DNA from: JAAYGD01 sp964609995
GTDB taxonomy: Bacteria > Bacillota_I > Bacilli_A > RF39 > UBA660
Direction: 5' to 3'
Length of the DNA stretch: 64,000 bases
Assembly: GCA_964609995.1 (NCBI GenBank)
Contig: CAZSTI010000001.1
Location: 53,551 to 117,550, forward strand
Shown here: positions 1 through 9,534 of the stretch, piece by piece
How the letters are laid out: each line of letters starts with the position of its first letter
Numbering within the stretch: position 1 is the first letter of the stretch
Translations under genes and position numbers: made by a program
Notes under the pieces: model-generated
Seen by the model: only the letters and a program-made list of their open reading frames with translations
Databases searched by the model: none
What the model was told of the DNA's origin: nothing

Positions 1-1914
1 TTGTTTTTTTTGACTTTAATTAGTGCTTTAATTAATGATTTTTTATTAAGAGCTTTTACAATTGGAAATTTATTAAATATAAAACCTTTATTGGGTTCTT
101 TTTGTTTTATTTTATTATTATGTTCTTTTGGTTTTCTATTGGAAGATAAGAAAAGGAATATTTATTTTAGTATTATCCTTATATCTTCTGTAATTATTAC
201 TGTTATAAATAGTATTTATTATACATTTTATTTTTCATTTTTATCTGTATCTTTAATAAGTATAATATTTCAATTATCTGATGTAAAAGACGCTATAAAA
301 GATAGTGTATTTCAATTTAAAGATTTGATATATTTGTGGCCATTGTTTATTTATTATATATTGATTAAAGGAAAAACATATAAAAATAATAAAATTAATA
401 AGAAGACTTTTTATATTTGTGCGTTTTTATCAACTTTCATATTGGTGACATATATATTGATATTTAGAGTTAATATAAATAGTTTATCAGAACAATGGAG
501 CAAAGAATATATTGTCAGTAAATTTGGAATATATATATATCAAGCTAATGATATTGTAAGAAGTTTGGAACCGAATATTAATAATATGTTTGGATGTGAT
601 CAATCTATAAGAAAAATTGACGAATATTATGAAAATAGAACTTATAATAATGTAGATAATGAGTATACAAATATATTTAAGGGTAAAAATTTAATTGCAA
701 TACATGCTGAAAGTATTCAACAATTTCTTTTAGATTTAGAATTTAATAATGTAGAAGTAACTCCAAATTTAAATAAGTTATCAAAAGAAGGTATATATTT
801 TTCTAATTTTTATCCTCAAGTAGGAGCTGGAACTAGTAGCGATACTGAATTTACACTATCAACATCACTATTACCAGTAAAAAATGGAACAATTTTTGTT
901 AGTTATTGGGATAGAGATTATGTTTCACTACCAAATCTACTTAATGATAAAGGTTATTATTCTTTCAGTATGCATGGAAATATTGGAACTTTTTGGAATA
1001 GAATAGTAATGCATGAAAAACTTGGATATAATAAGTTTTATCATGAGTCATATTATGAGCTTGATGATAAGATTGGTTTGGGCTTGTCTGATAAATCTTT
1101 CTTTAGGCAATCAATACCAATTATAAAAGAAATGAGTTTAAATAATTCTAATTATTATGCTAATGTTATTACTTTAACTAATCACACTCCATTTATGGAA
1201 TTAGAAAAATATGGTGAATTTGATTTGTCTATGGAAGTTGAAATCGAAAATGAATATGGCGAAATAGAAAAAAGAACAGTTCCATATTTAGAAAACAGCA
1301 AATTAGGAAACTATATAAAATCTTCTCATTATGCTGATGCTGCTATAGGGGAATTTATTTCGAATTTAGATGAAGAAGGTTTGTTGGAAAATACAGTATT
1401 ATTAATATATGGAGATCACGACGCAAGATTATTAAAAAACGAATATGATAGATTTTATAATTATAATCCTTTAACAGATTCCATTTTAGATGTAAATGAT
1501 CCAAATTATAAGGAATTTGATTATTACTCATATGAGCTAAATAGAAAAGTTCCATTAATTATATGGACTAAAAACACTTCGTTTAAAAAGGAAGTTAAAA
1601 CAGTAATGGGTATGGTTGATGTTCTTCCTACTCTAGGTAATATGTTTGATATTGATAATAAATATGCACTTGGTAATGATGTTTTTAATACAAAAGATAA
1701 TATTGTTGTTTTTCAAAATGGTAACTGGTTAACAGATAAATTATATTATAATAATCAAAAAGAAGAATATTTGCCATTGGAAAAAGAAGTAATTAATGAT
1801 GATTATATTAAAATTAACAAAGAAAAAGCAGAAGAAATATTAAATATTTCTAACGATTTTATTGTGTGCGATTATATTAAAAAAACTAATGATAATAGTG
1901 AGGTAATAAAATGA
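1..1914 (+). CDS. LTA synthase family sulfatase-fold membrane protein (5' end at window edge)
   Basis: Alkaline-phosphatase-superfamily protein of the lipoteichoic acid synthase (LtaS/sulfatase) family, which transfers glycerol-phosphate or similar groups outside the membrane. The readable 637 residues start with several hydrophobic helices (roughly residues 1-155), followed by an extracellular catalytic domain. Visible active-site signatures are HAES with E237, GAGTSSDTEF with the likely nucleophile T278, and GDHD at 471-474. The frame is open from base 1 with a TTG there, so the true start may lie upstream of the window. The stop overlaps the next gene by 4 nt (ATGA), which indicates translational coupling with the small membrane protein and the GT2 enzyme downstream. 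The exact polymer made is not deducible. Confidence 0.88.
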   Translation: MFFLTLISALINDFLLRAFTIGNLLNIKPLLGSFCFILLLCSFGFLLEDKKRNIYFSIILISSVIITVINSIYYTFYFSFLSVSLISIIFQLSDVKDAIKDSVFQFKDLIYLWPLFIYYILIKGKTYKNNKINKKTFYICAFLSTFILVTYILIFRVNINSLSEQWSKEYIVSKFGIYIYQANDIVRSLEPNINNMFGCDQSIRKIDEYYENRTYNNVDNEYTNIFKGKNLIAIHAESIQQFLLDLEFNNVEVTPNLNKLSKEGIYFSNFYPQVGAGTSSDTEFTLSTSLLPVKNGTIFVSYWDRDYVSLPNLLNDKGYYSFSMHGNIGTFWNRIVMHEKLGYNKFYHESYYELDDKIGLGLSDKSFFRQSIPIIKEMSLNNSNYYANVITLTNHTPFMELEKYGEFDLSMEVEIENEYGEIEKRTVPYLENSKLGNYIKSSHYADAAIGEFISNLDEEGLLENTVLLIYGDHDARLLKNEYDRFYNYNPLTDSILDVNDPNYKEFDYYSYELNRKVPLIIWTKNTSFKKEVKTVMGMVDVLPTLGNMFDIDNKYALGNDVFNTKDNIVVFQNGNWLTDKLYYNNQKEEYLPLEKEVINDDYIKINKEKAEEILNISNDFIVCDYIKKTNDNSEVIK

Positions 1915-2522
1915 TAGATAAATTGAAAATAACTGAAAAAATAATAAAAATATTTATATTAGTTATAATGTTAGTTACAATTGTTGTTGTTATTGCCAGT
2001 TTCTTTTTTAATACAAAAGATAGAGAGATAGTCGTAGAAAATGAAATTAAGGAATATAATTATATCCAATTAGAAAGTGATACAGAATTGTTTAAAACTG
2101 AGTTTATAAATTTAAAAACCATATTAGAAAAAAAAGATGTTAATTATGAAGATTATGCAAAAAGTATTTCAAAACTATTTATTATTGATTTTTATAGTCT
2201 AATAAATAAAACTTCATCATATGATATTGGAGGAGTTCAGTTTATTTATTCGGAATTTAAAGATAATTTTAGTTTAAAAGCTTCTGATACTATATATAAA
2301 TATTTGAATCCTGATATTAAGGAATTACCCTTAGTTAAGGAAGTTAATATTGAGAGTATTGAAAAGACTATTTTCGAATATAAAGGTAAAGAGTATGAAT
2401 CATATAAAGTATTATTAAATTGGGAATATGAAAAAGATTATGGTTACGAAAAAGAATGTATGTTGACTCTCATAAATGATAATAATAGGTTAGATATTGT
2501 CGAAAATACAAAAGTATTATAA
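1911..2522 (+). CDS. Membrane-anchored protein of unknown function
   Basis: Not recognised. The 203-residue product has one strong N-terminal membrane helix (about residues 14-33) and a charged ectodomain of about 170 residues with no cysteine-rich or enzymatic motif that I can see. It overlaps the LTA-synthase-like gene by 4 nt and is followed 23 nt later by a glycosyltransferase gene. It is therefore probably an accessory subunit or surface partner in the same envelope-polymer pathway; this rests on context only. Confidence 0.7.
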   Translation: MIDKLKITEKIIKIFILVIMLVTIVVVIASFFFNTKDREIVVENEIKEYNYIQLESDTELFKTEFINLKTILEKKDVNYEDYAKSISKLFIIDFYSLINKTSSYDIGGVQFIYSEFKDNFSLKASDTIYKYLNPDIKELPLVKEVNIESIEKTIFEYKGKEYESYKVLLNWEYEKDYGYEKECMLTLINDNNRLDIVENTKVL

Positions 2523-2545
2523 ATATACAGAATGGAGGCTACATA

Positions 2546-4000
2546 ATGGTTTTATCTAATATTGATAATATTTATGTAATTGGTGAAAAAATATATATTT
2601 TATCTGGAATAATTATTGCAACCTTAGTATCATATAGAATCATATATTTAATAATTGGAATATTTTTTACTAGAAAGTTTAATAAAGCAAAGAAGTTGCA
2701 TAAATATGCTATTTTGATTGCTGCTAGAAATGAAGAAAAAGTAATAGGGAATTTACTATCAAGCATTAATAAGCAAGATTATCCTAAAGATAAAATCACT
2801 ATTTTTGTTGTTGCTGATAATTGTAATGATAAGACAGCTAAAATAGCAAGAAATAATGGTGCTATTTGTTATGAAAGATTTGATGATAAAAATAAAACAA
2901 AGGGATTTGCTTTACAATTTTTATTAAATAAAATTGAAGAAGATTATGGCAGATTATCTTTTGAAGGATATTTTGTATTTGATGCCGATAATTTATTGAA
3001 AAAAGATTATATTTCAAAAATGAATGATGCTTTTGATTCGGGAGAAAAAATAATTACTTCATATAGAAATACTAAAAATTTTGACGAGAATTGGATAGCT
3101 TCTAATTATGCTCTACATTGGTTAAGGTCAATTAGAAATGATCATAGAGCAAGAAGTGTATTGCGATTAGCAACTAATATTCAAGGAACTGGTTTTCTAT
3201 TTGCAAGCGAGATAGTAAAAGCTGGATGGAAATTCACTTCATTGACTGAAGATAGAGCTTTGTCTGCAGATGCTGTTGTAAAGGGATATAGTATTACATA
3301 TAATGATGAAGCGGAGTTTTTTGATGAACAACCCATTAATTTAAAGATAGCTTTAAGACAGCGTTTAAGGTGGTCAAAAGGGCATTTGTTAGCATATGTT
3401 GAAACGGCTCCAAGTTTAATAAAAAATATAATATTTGGAAGAAGGTATATTGAAAACAAAACACCAATTCTTAATAATAAGTATTTAGAATCATTAAGGC
3501 ATAGATTTACTTCTTACGATATGTTGATGCATCAAACACCTTTTTTAGTATTTAATTTCTTTTTTTGGTTCTTTTTTAGCGCTTTATTATATGTAATTTA
3601 TTCATATTCAAATGGTGTATCTAATACATCTTTAGTGTTTGAAACTTCTCTAATAGGAAGATTATTAACATATTTATTTAAAGACATTTATTTTAATTAT
3701 GATCCAGGATTCAAAGCTATGTTGGCGTCATTAATAATTGTTTTTGGGCTAAGATTAATATTTAGAATAGAAACATATTTATTAAGTTTAATTATGCCTA
3801 TATATATTTTTATAATTGAAAGAAAAAGGATTAAGAAAATTAAATTAATTGATAAAATTAAATTCACATTAACTTGGCCAATATTTGATTTAATTGGAAT
3901 TTATACTTCTTATATTGCATTGTTTGTAAAAGTAACTTGGAAACCAATTCCACATACGAGTGAAGTTACTATTGACGATATTTATAAATCCAAAAAATAA
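2546..4000 (+). CDS. Family 2 glycosyltransferase, polytopic membrane protein
   Basis: GT2-family processive-type glycosyltransferase of 484 residues. One N-terminal helix (about 16-36) precedes the cytoplasmic GT-A domain, which shows the nucleotide-binding start AILIAARNEE, the metal-binding DAD in FVFDADN, a TED-like motif (SLTEDRA) and the acceptor-site QRLRWSKGH. Several helices follow (about 335-475). This architecture (cellulose/hyaluronan-synthase-like) fits synthesis of a glycan or glycolipid at the membrane. The ATG has a clear GGAGG box 8 nt upstream. It is probably the last gene of the operon with the LTA-synthase-like protein, since a hairpin terminator follows at once. Confidence 0.85.
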   Translation: MVLSNIDNIYVIGEKIYILSGIIIATLVSYRIIYLIIGIFFTRKFNKAKKLHKYAILIAARNEEKVIGNLLSSINKQDYPKDKITIFVVADNCNDKTAKIARNNGAICYERFDDKNKTKGFALQFLLNKIEEDYGRLSFEGYFVFDADNLLKKDYISKMNDAFDSGEKIITSYRNTKNFDENWIASNYALHWLRSIRNDHRARSVLRLATNIQGTGFLFASEIVKAGWKFTSLTEDRALSADAVVKGYSITYNDEAEFFDEQPINLKIALRQRLRWSKGHLLAYVETAPSLIKNIIFGRRYIENKTPILNNKYLESLRHRFTSYDMLMHQTPFLVFNFFFWFFFSALLYVIYSYSNGVSNTSLVFETSLIGRLLTYLFKDIYFNYDPGFKAMLASLIIVFGLRLIFRIETYLLSLIMPIYIFIIERKRIKKIKLIDKIKFTLTWPIFDLIGIYTSYIALFVKVTWKPIPHTSEVTIDDIYKSKK

Positions 4001-4026
4001 AACAAGCTAAATTATTGCTTGTTTTT
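3992..4026. terminator. Bidirectional intrinsic terminator
   Basis: AACAAGC (4001-4007) pairs with GCTTGTT (4017-4023), with a T-run to the right and an A-run to the left. It can therefore stop transcription of both convergent genes (GT2 on plus, LTA-synthase-like on minus). Confidence 0.8.
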
Positions 4027-5952
4027 AAAATAATCATATTTTAGTATTAAATCATTTTTCTTTATTATATAATCTACATATGAATTAGATTCCTCAATAT
4101 AATTTATATCTTTAATATTGTTATTTGTACCATCTTTAACATAATACTTTCCATCATACCAAGAATAATCATTAAAAAATACTATCCCATTATGTTCTTT
4201 TCCTAAAGCGTCTTTACCTAAATAGTTGTTGTTATCATATTCTATACCCATAAGATTAAGAACTGTAGGTAATATGTCAATTTGAGAGGTTACTTTATAT
4301 ATATTAGTTTTCTTTTGTTTACTACTCCATATAAAGAATGGAGTTTCGTTTATCAAATTATTAGACGTTTCTTTCTTTTTATCAAGTAAAGTTTTATCAG
4401 CAATAGTATATAAATAATGATCAGAGAACGCTACAATTATTGTATTATCATATAGATTATTATCTTTTAAAGCTTGCATTAATAAACCAACCATATCATC
4501 TGTTTCTTTAGCTTGTATTTTAATACAGTCTTCTTCTGTATATACTTTTTCTTCGAACTCTAACACCAATTTTTCTTTTTCTTCTTCAGTAAGATCTGGT
4601 TGCATCATTTTTTCTTCTAATTCTATATTTAATATTTTTTGACATAATCCTTTATCTTTTTGAAAGGGCATATGCAAAGAATAAGTTATTAAATAGTTTA
4701 TAAAATTACCTTCTTTTTTAAACATGTTCTCATAAAAGAAATCATTATTAATTAATTCTCTATCTAACATATAGTCATCATTTTCATATTTCTTTAAATC
4801 TTTTAGTCCATAATATTTATCGAATCCCCAATTTTTATAATTTATATTTCTAGAATAATATTCGCCAGTATTCATATGAAATGCATTTATTCTATAATCT
4901 AAATTTTTAAATATTTTTGCTAAAGAATTTGGAAAATAATTTTTATTTAATGAATAAGCATTTTTTGTATAACTTATTGGAGTAATAAATCCAGTATTTA
5001 CCGCAAATTCAGAATTAAATGTAGAACCGCCACCATTATAATATGAATAATGATTTAAAAAGTTAATAGAATTATTTAACAATTTATAAGTATTAGGCAT
5101 ATTATTTTTTGTTAGCACCCAGTTATCGATACCTTCAAATTGTAAGAATACAATATTTTTTCCTTCAAATATACCAGTATATTTGTTTGTTTCATTTATT
5201 TTTGCTTCTTTAAATATATTATTTAAAAATAATAGTTCTTTTTCATTTGTTGTTTTTTTCTCTTCTAAAAATGTTTTATAATAATTCCTTAGTGTATATT
5301 CATAAATTCCACTTACACTTAAACTTTTATTATTATCGTTATAATTTTCATATACATTTCTGGGATTCTTCCATGTATTCCAAGTTAACTCATTGTTTTT
5401 TTCACCAAGTAGAAGTGGAGTAGCTTGATGAGTTACAGCAAATACTGTTATTGTAATAATCAAGCCTATATAATTTGACTTGTTGTTCCAAGGAAATTTA
5501 ATAAATCCAAATACAAACAATACAATAGATGCTATTGCTGTTATATACATCCATATGTTTGCACTTTTTATTGCAGATATAAAGAACTCACTTCCTTCTT
5601 TTGCTAAACCTAATAATGCAAAATCAAAGAAATTTTTTGTAACTGAATAATAAACATTATTAACAATAAACATTGTAATACTTAGAATAAAAATAATTAT
5701 ATACAAAGGTTTTCCCAACTTTTTATTTATAAATATTATTAATAGTATAAAAAGTGAAATCCAACTAATACTAAATAAATTAGGAACAAAAGCACTAATT
5801 TTTAAAAAATCGGTATCTTTTCCTAATAATCTAGTTACTATATCTAAAATATAAAATGAAAAAAAAGATAATAAAATAGAATGAAAATATTTGTTCTTAA
5901 AAACAAAGTCAAATGTTTTCTTAATTTGTTTTTTAAAATTAATTTTTTTCAT
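4012..5952 (-). CDS. Second LTA synthase family sulfatase-fold membrane protein
   Basis: A 646-residue member of the LtaS/sulfatase family. About five N-terminal membrane helices are followed by an extracellular phosphatase-fold domain with FLQFEGIDNW (metal-binding Glu), GGGSTFNSEF (likely Thr/Ser nucleophile) and FSDHYLYT (metal-binding Asp-His). It has no close sequence likeness by eye to the gene at the window start beyond family motifs, so the two probably make or modify different polymers. I chose the ATG at 5952: a longer frame reaches 6066 but would overlap the LCP gene by 89 nt, whereas this start begins 25 nt after the LCP stop. It is probably co-transcribed with the LCP gene. Confidence 0.87.
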   Translation of the reverse strand: MKKINFKKQIKKTFDFVFKNKYFHSILLSFFSFYILDIVTRLLGKDTDFLKISAFVPNLFSISWISLFILLIIFINKKLGKPLYIIIFILSITMFIVNNVYYSVTKNFFDFALLGLAKEGSEFFISAIKSANIWMYITAIASIVLFVFGFIKFPWNNKSNYIGLIITITVFAVTHQATPLLLGEKNNELTWNTWKNPRNVYENYNDNNKSLSVSGIYEYTLRNYYKTFLEEKKTTNEKELLFLNNIFKEAKINETNKYTGIFEGKNIVFLQFEGIDNWVLTKNNMPNTYKLLNNSINFLNHYSYYNGGGSTFNSEFAVNTGFITPISYTKNAYSLNKNYFPNSLAKIFKNLDYRINAFHMNTGEYYSRNINYKNWGFDKYYGLKDLKKYENDDYMLDRELINNDFFYENMFKKEGNFINYLITYSLHMPFQKDKGLCQKILNIELEEKMMQPDLTEEEKEKLVLEFEEKVYTEEDCIKIQAKETDDMVGLLMQALKDNNLYDNTIIVAFSDHYLYTIADKTLLDKKKETSNNLINETPFFIWSSKQKKTNIYKVTSQIDILPTVLNLMGIEYDNNNYLGKDALGKEHNGIVFFNDYSWYDGKYYVKDGTNNNIKDINYIEESNSYVDYIIKKNDLILKYDYFKNKQ

Positions 5953-5977
5953 AACCCGAAAATTATAACACATAAGT

Positions 5978-8107
5978 TTATTCCTGTATAGACATTTCTT
6001 CTCTTGCTTTTTCATAATATATAATTGTAATCTCCTCGTAATTATTGAGTAAACTTCCAGCCTCAATACTCTGACTTTTTAATTTCCCAGCATTTAATTC
6101 ATCATATTCTATAGAATCAATTTTAATTTCTTCAATGTTAATTGTAATTTTATTAATATTTTTATTTTTCCATATAGTAGCTTCATCAATTGAATATTCT
6201 TCAAAATTGGGAACTATATTATTGTTTTGTTCTAAAACTTTTTCAGTATATTTTCCTACTTTAATAACTAATTCTTGGTTAATATCTTTTACTATGTATC
6301 CATAAGGAATGCTTTGACCCATTATTTTATTGTTATCTTCTATATTGTCTACATTAATACTTTCTATTTTAATTATTACATTGTTTGCTTTTCCCCATTC
6401 ATTTGCAACAGCTACATCTTTTGATATGAATTTTGGAACCAAATTAATAGTATTTTCGTATTTATATGGTCCCTTTCCTATTGTAGCTTTTGCGTAAGGT
6501 TCATTTATAGAAAAACTAATTTCTTTAATCATTTCTGGTTTAATTTTTTCTAAATTAATATTCATTGCTTTAACAATATCATTTAGACTTTGCCTATTGT
6601 AATAATAATTATAAAGCTGAGTTTTAAACTTTTCATCCCAAATTAATGTGTCTGATCCCTTTAAGAATAATGAATCAAAAGAAATGGTTGAATTTGAATT
6701 GGTTAGCAACATTTTTTTAACGATATTATATAACGATAATATTTGGTTAGTATTTATGTTTGTTTCAACACTGTCACTCATTAATTCTAATATACTATAT
6801 ATATCATCTAGTTTATTTATGTTATTAAGTCCACTCATAATTCCGTTAATTACTTTTTGTTGGTTTTGACCCCTTTCTATATCATCTCTTTTTCCATCAT
6901 TAAATGTGGGACAATAAATAGCCATTTGTGTTCCAACTGATGAACCATCATTTGGTTTATGTCTATTTCTTGACAAAGCTAATGCTTGCTCTCCATTTAT
7001 TTTCTTATAACCTTTTTCTAAAAATATAGTATCTGACTCCCAATTTCTATTGCTATTTTGTTCACAAAGACTATAAGGAACATCTACATATATTCCTCCA
7101 ATGTTATCGACTAATTTAACCAATCCTTTAAAATTTATTTTTGCAAAGTAATCAATTTTAATTTTTGTAAAATTTTCTATAGTTTTAATCATACACTCTT
7201 CTCCGTGCCATGCGGCATGAGTGATTTTATTTTCTCTTTTATTTTCAAAACATACAATTGGAACATATGTATCTCTTGGAATGCTTAGCATTGTAGCATT
7301 TAATGTTTTTGGATTAAAGGTAATTAGCATTAAAGCATCTCCATTAAATGCAGAACCACTTTTAATACTATCTAGAGTAGAATCAACTCCCATTAATAAA
7401 ACTGTAAAAGGTTCAGTTATTTCTTGTTTAGTATTTTCTTCTATTTTTACTTTTTTTTCTTTTGAAAATAATATTTTAGTTTCATCTTTGATATTTGCAA
7501 AACCATTAAAAGAAAATAATACTGAATAGTTTGTATTAATTAATATTGCATCAACTTCTTTTTCATATAATCCTAAAACAAGGTCCGTAATATCTGTATA
7601 GTTTATAATCTCGTTTTTTTTATCTAGTTTTTGCTCTTTTAAAATTTCTTTTGGTATTGTATATCCTTCAATGCTATCTTCATTATTATATAATCCTATT
7701 TTCATTTTATTAATTTCTTTTATTTCGTTAATATTACTTTCGTTTAGTACAACCAAACTAGAAGAATATAATATTTCATTAGAGCTTATTGTGTTTAATG
7801 AAGTATATACTTTATCAATTACATTGTATAAAATACATTGAATTATAAAAAATAATAACATTATTATTGAAAGAAAAATGGTTCTTTTTCTTTTCTTTTT
7901 TATAATTAATCTTATTGATTTTAAAGTAAAAAAAACAAAAGATAAAAATAATAAAATAATTATTAAAAGTCTTATTAAGTTTTCTATATTATACAATTTA
8001 AATACATAAAAAATAAGATAACTATTACTTAAAAAATATAGAATATTTATCATTACTAATATAATAAAAAATTTATTGTTTAATATATTTTTTATAATTT
8101 TTTTCAT
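5978..8107 (-). CDS. LytR-CpsA-Psr (LCP) family protein with C-terminal PASTA-like repeats
   Basis: LCP enzymes attach wall polymers (teichoic acid, capsule) to peptidoglycan outside the membrane. The 709-residue product begins with about three membrane helices (13-97). A linker domain follows, then the LCP domain (about 230-440) with FTVLLMGVDS, the SIPRDTYV arginine motif, the NIGGIYVDVP strand and ALALSRNRH. After residue 540 there are PASTA-like segments: one starts NLVPKFISKDVA, and another starts VPNFEEYSIDEA and ends in a SQSIEAGSLL-type glycine-turn motif. PASTA modules normally bind peptidoglycan or lipid II, and their fusion to an LCP domain is not the usual architecture. Gene neighbours (LTA-synthase-like, glucosaminidase) support a wall-assembly role. 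Confidence 0.87.
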   Translation of the reverse strand: MKKIIKNILNNKFFIILVMINILYFLSNSYLIFYVFKLYNIENLIRLLIIILLFLSFVFFTLKSIRLIIKKKRKRTIFLSIIMLLFFIIQCILYNVIDKVYTSLNTISSNEILYSSSLVVLNESNINEIKEINKMKIGLYNNEDSIEGYTIPKEILKEQKLDKKNEIINYTDITDLVLGLYEKEVDAILINTNYSVLFSFNGFANIKDETKILFSKEKKVKIEENTKQEITEPFTVLLMGVDSTLDSIKSGSAFNGDALMLITFNPKTLNATMLSIPRDTYVPIVCFENKRENKITHAAWHGEECMIKTIENFTKIKIDYFAKINFKGLVKLVDNIGGIYVDVPYSLCEQNSNRNWESDTIFLEKGYKKINGEQALALSRNRHKPNDGSSVGTQMAIYCPTFNDGKRDDIERGQNQQKVINGIMSGLNNINKLDDIYSILELMSDSVETNINTNQILSLYNIVKKMLLTNSNSTISFDSLFLKGSDTLIWDEKFKTQLYNYYYNRQSLNDIVKAMNINLEKIKPEMIKEISFSINEPYAKATIGKGPYKYENTINLVPKFISKDVAVANEWGKANNVIIKIESINVDNIEDNNKIMGQSIPYGYIVKDINQELVIKVGKYTEKVLEQNNNIVPNFEEYSIDEATIWKNKNINKITINIEEIKIDSIEYDELNAGKLKSQSIEAGSLLNNYEEITIIYYEKAREEMSIQE

Positions 8108-8127
8108 AGTTCCTCACAACTTTTTTA

Positions 8128-8156
8128 ATTATATATTAATTATAACATTTTAACAA
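8128..8156 (-). promoter_or_regulatory. Promoter for the LCP gene
   Basis: On the minus strand, TTGTTA (8151-8156) and TATAAT (8128-8133) are separated by 17 nt and lie just upstream of the LCP start. The LCP and LTA-like genes can therefore be transcribed independently of the cohesin gene. Confidence 0.5.
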
Positions 8157-8170
8157 TAAAAAAAATGGAG

Positions 8171-9526
8171 TTAGTCATTTGATTTATCTCTTTTTCTTTT
8201 CTTTTCTTTTTTATTAATTATTTCTGTTTCTTTTATAGGTTTCTTCTTAATAAAATATAATGAAATTGAAATTATAACTAATACAAGAGAAACAATGTTT
8301 GAAATTGTTAAAACATTTATTATTTTCTTTTGTTCTACTATGTTTTTGCTTAATAATTGAGATTCTTCATTGTTAAATCTTATAACATTATTACTCACAA
8401 GATCATAAATATAATAATCTTTATTGCCGTTGTTTATATTTAAACCATAAAAGATTGCGTATTCGGAAGTTTTATTTATTTTATAAACTTGAAAATTTAT
8501 GTTGTTTAGCTTTTCAACTGATTTAATATAGTTTTTAAAGATTTCCTTGTTTTCTTCTAAATCAAGAGGTAATATTCTTAATTTATCAAATACAAGCTCT
8601 ATATAAGGAGAATATTTGTTATCAACATTATTATAAATATATAACGCTATTAATCCTTCTGTGTCTTTAAGTCCCACTAAAACCATTTGATTATTTTGAT
8701 TATAAAAAGAAGGAACTACAATATCATTAATTTTAACTGTATTTTTTTCAAATCCTTCTGGAGGAGTAAGTAGACTCTCTCTTTTTATTATTGTCATTGT
8801 ATCTCCATTGATGGTTGTTACTTCAATAGGGTTGGGATCTTTTACTATAGCATTTATTGTATAGGTTTTTGTAGAACCGTTTTGAGCGGTTACAATAATA
8901 TTGAATTTATTATCTCCTTCATTTACTTCTTTTGTTCCTGTTCCATCGACATCGGATTTATAGTCTTCTGGTTTTGCTATTATTTTAATTGATTCTGTGT
9001 TTGAATCTAATTCAACTGTATAATTAAGTGTGTTTTTATTAAATAAAGGCATTATTTCTTTGCCTTCAATAGAAAGAGAACTTAAATAGTTATTTTTTGA
9101 ATATGTAGCTTCTAATTGTGATAAGGTCAATAATTTAACCGATGAAGTTCCTGCAGTTAAAGTCATTTTAGCTTCGTTCCAATCATATGCTGCATAAGAT
9201 TTAACTCCTATGCTTGCGCTACCAGATGCAAGAGCTTTAAATTTATAAGTGTATGTTGCGGATTTCATAGTTCCATTACCATAATCAGCAACATATACGT
9301 TTCCACTTTCTAGTTTTAATAAAGAGGGATTATAATTCAAAGTAAACTCCCAAGAACCTAAAGGCACTGAAGAAGAAATGGTAATAGTTGTTGTAAAAGT
9401 TCTTCCAACTATAATGGTAGAAGATGAACTCCTTACACTTATATATGCACTAGCAGCATTTACCTTATTTGTTATTAATATAAATGTTAATATTGCAATT
9501 AATGACAATTTAATAATTTTAATCAT
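8171..9526 (-). CDS. Surface-anchored cohesin-like protein with cadherin-like sandwich domain
   Basis: Exported, membrane-held protein of 451 residues. A signal peptide (1-24, ending VNA) is followed by a cohesin-type beta-sandwich (about 25-135: ISVRSSSSTIIVGRTFTTTI, then SWEFTLNYNPSLLKL and a final FKALASGSASIGVKS strand). Next is a cadherin-like beta-sandwich (about 147-228, LSSLSIEGKEI to TKTYTINA). A further beta-rich segment leads to a C-terminal membrane helix (about 408-428) and a very basic cytoplasmic tail. Cohesins bind dockerin modules with high affinity, and the gene only 8 nt upstream in the same transcript encodes a dockerin. The inferred role is a cell-surface receptor that retains that enzyme. 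The cohesin call is by pattern and not by profile score. Confidence 0.75.
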   Translation of the reverse strand: MIKIIKLSLIAILTFILITNKVNAASAYISVRSSSSTIIVGRTFTTTITISSSVPLGSWEFTLNYNPSLLKLESGNVYVADYGNGTMKSATYTYKFKALASGSASIGVKSYAAYDWNEAKMTLTAGTSSVKLLTLSQLEATYSKNNYLSSLSIEGKEIMPLFNKNTLNYTVELDSNTESIKIIAKPEDYKSDVDGTGTKEVNEGDNKFNIIVTAQNGSTKTYTINAIVKDPNPIEVTTINGDTMTIIKRESLLTPPEGFEKNTVKINDIVVPSFYNQNNQMVLVGLKDTEGLIALYIYNNVDNKYSPYIELVFDKLRILPLDLEENKEIFKNYIKSVEKLNNINFQVYKINKTSEYAIFYGLNINNGNKDYYIYDLVSNNVIRFNNEESQLLSKNIVEQKKIINVLTISNIVSLVLVIISISLYFIKKKPIKETEIINKKEKKRKRDKSND

Positions 9527-9534
9527 ATTTTCTC

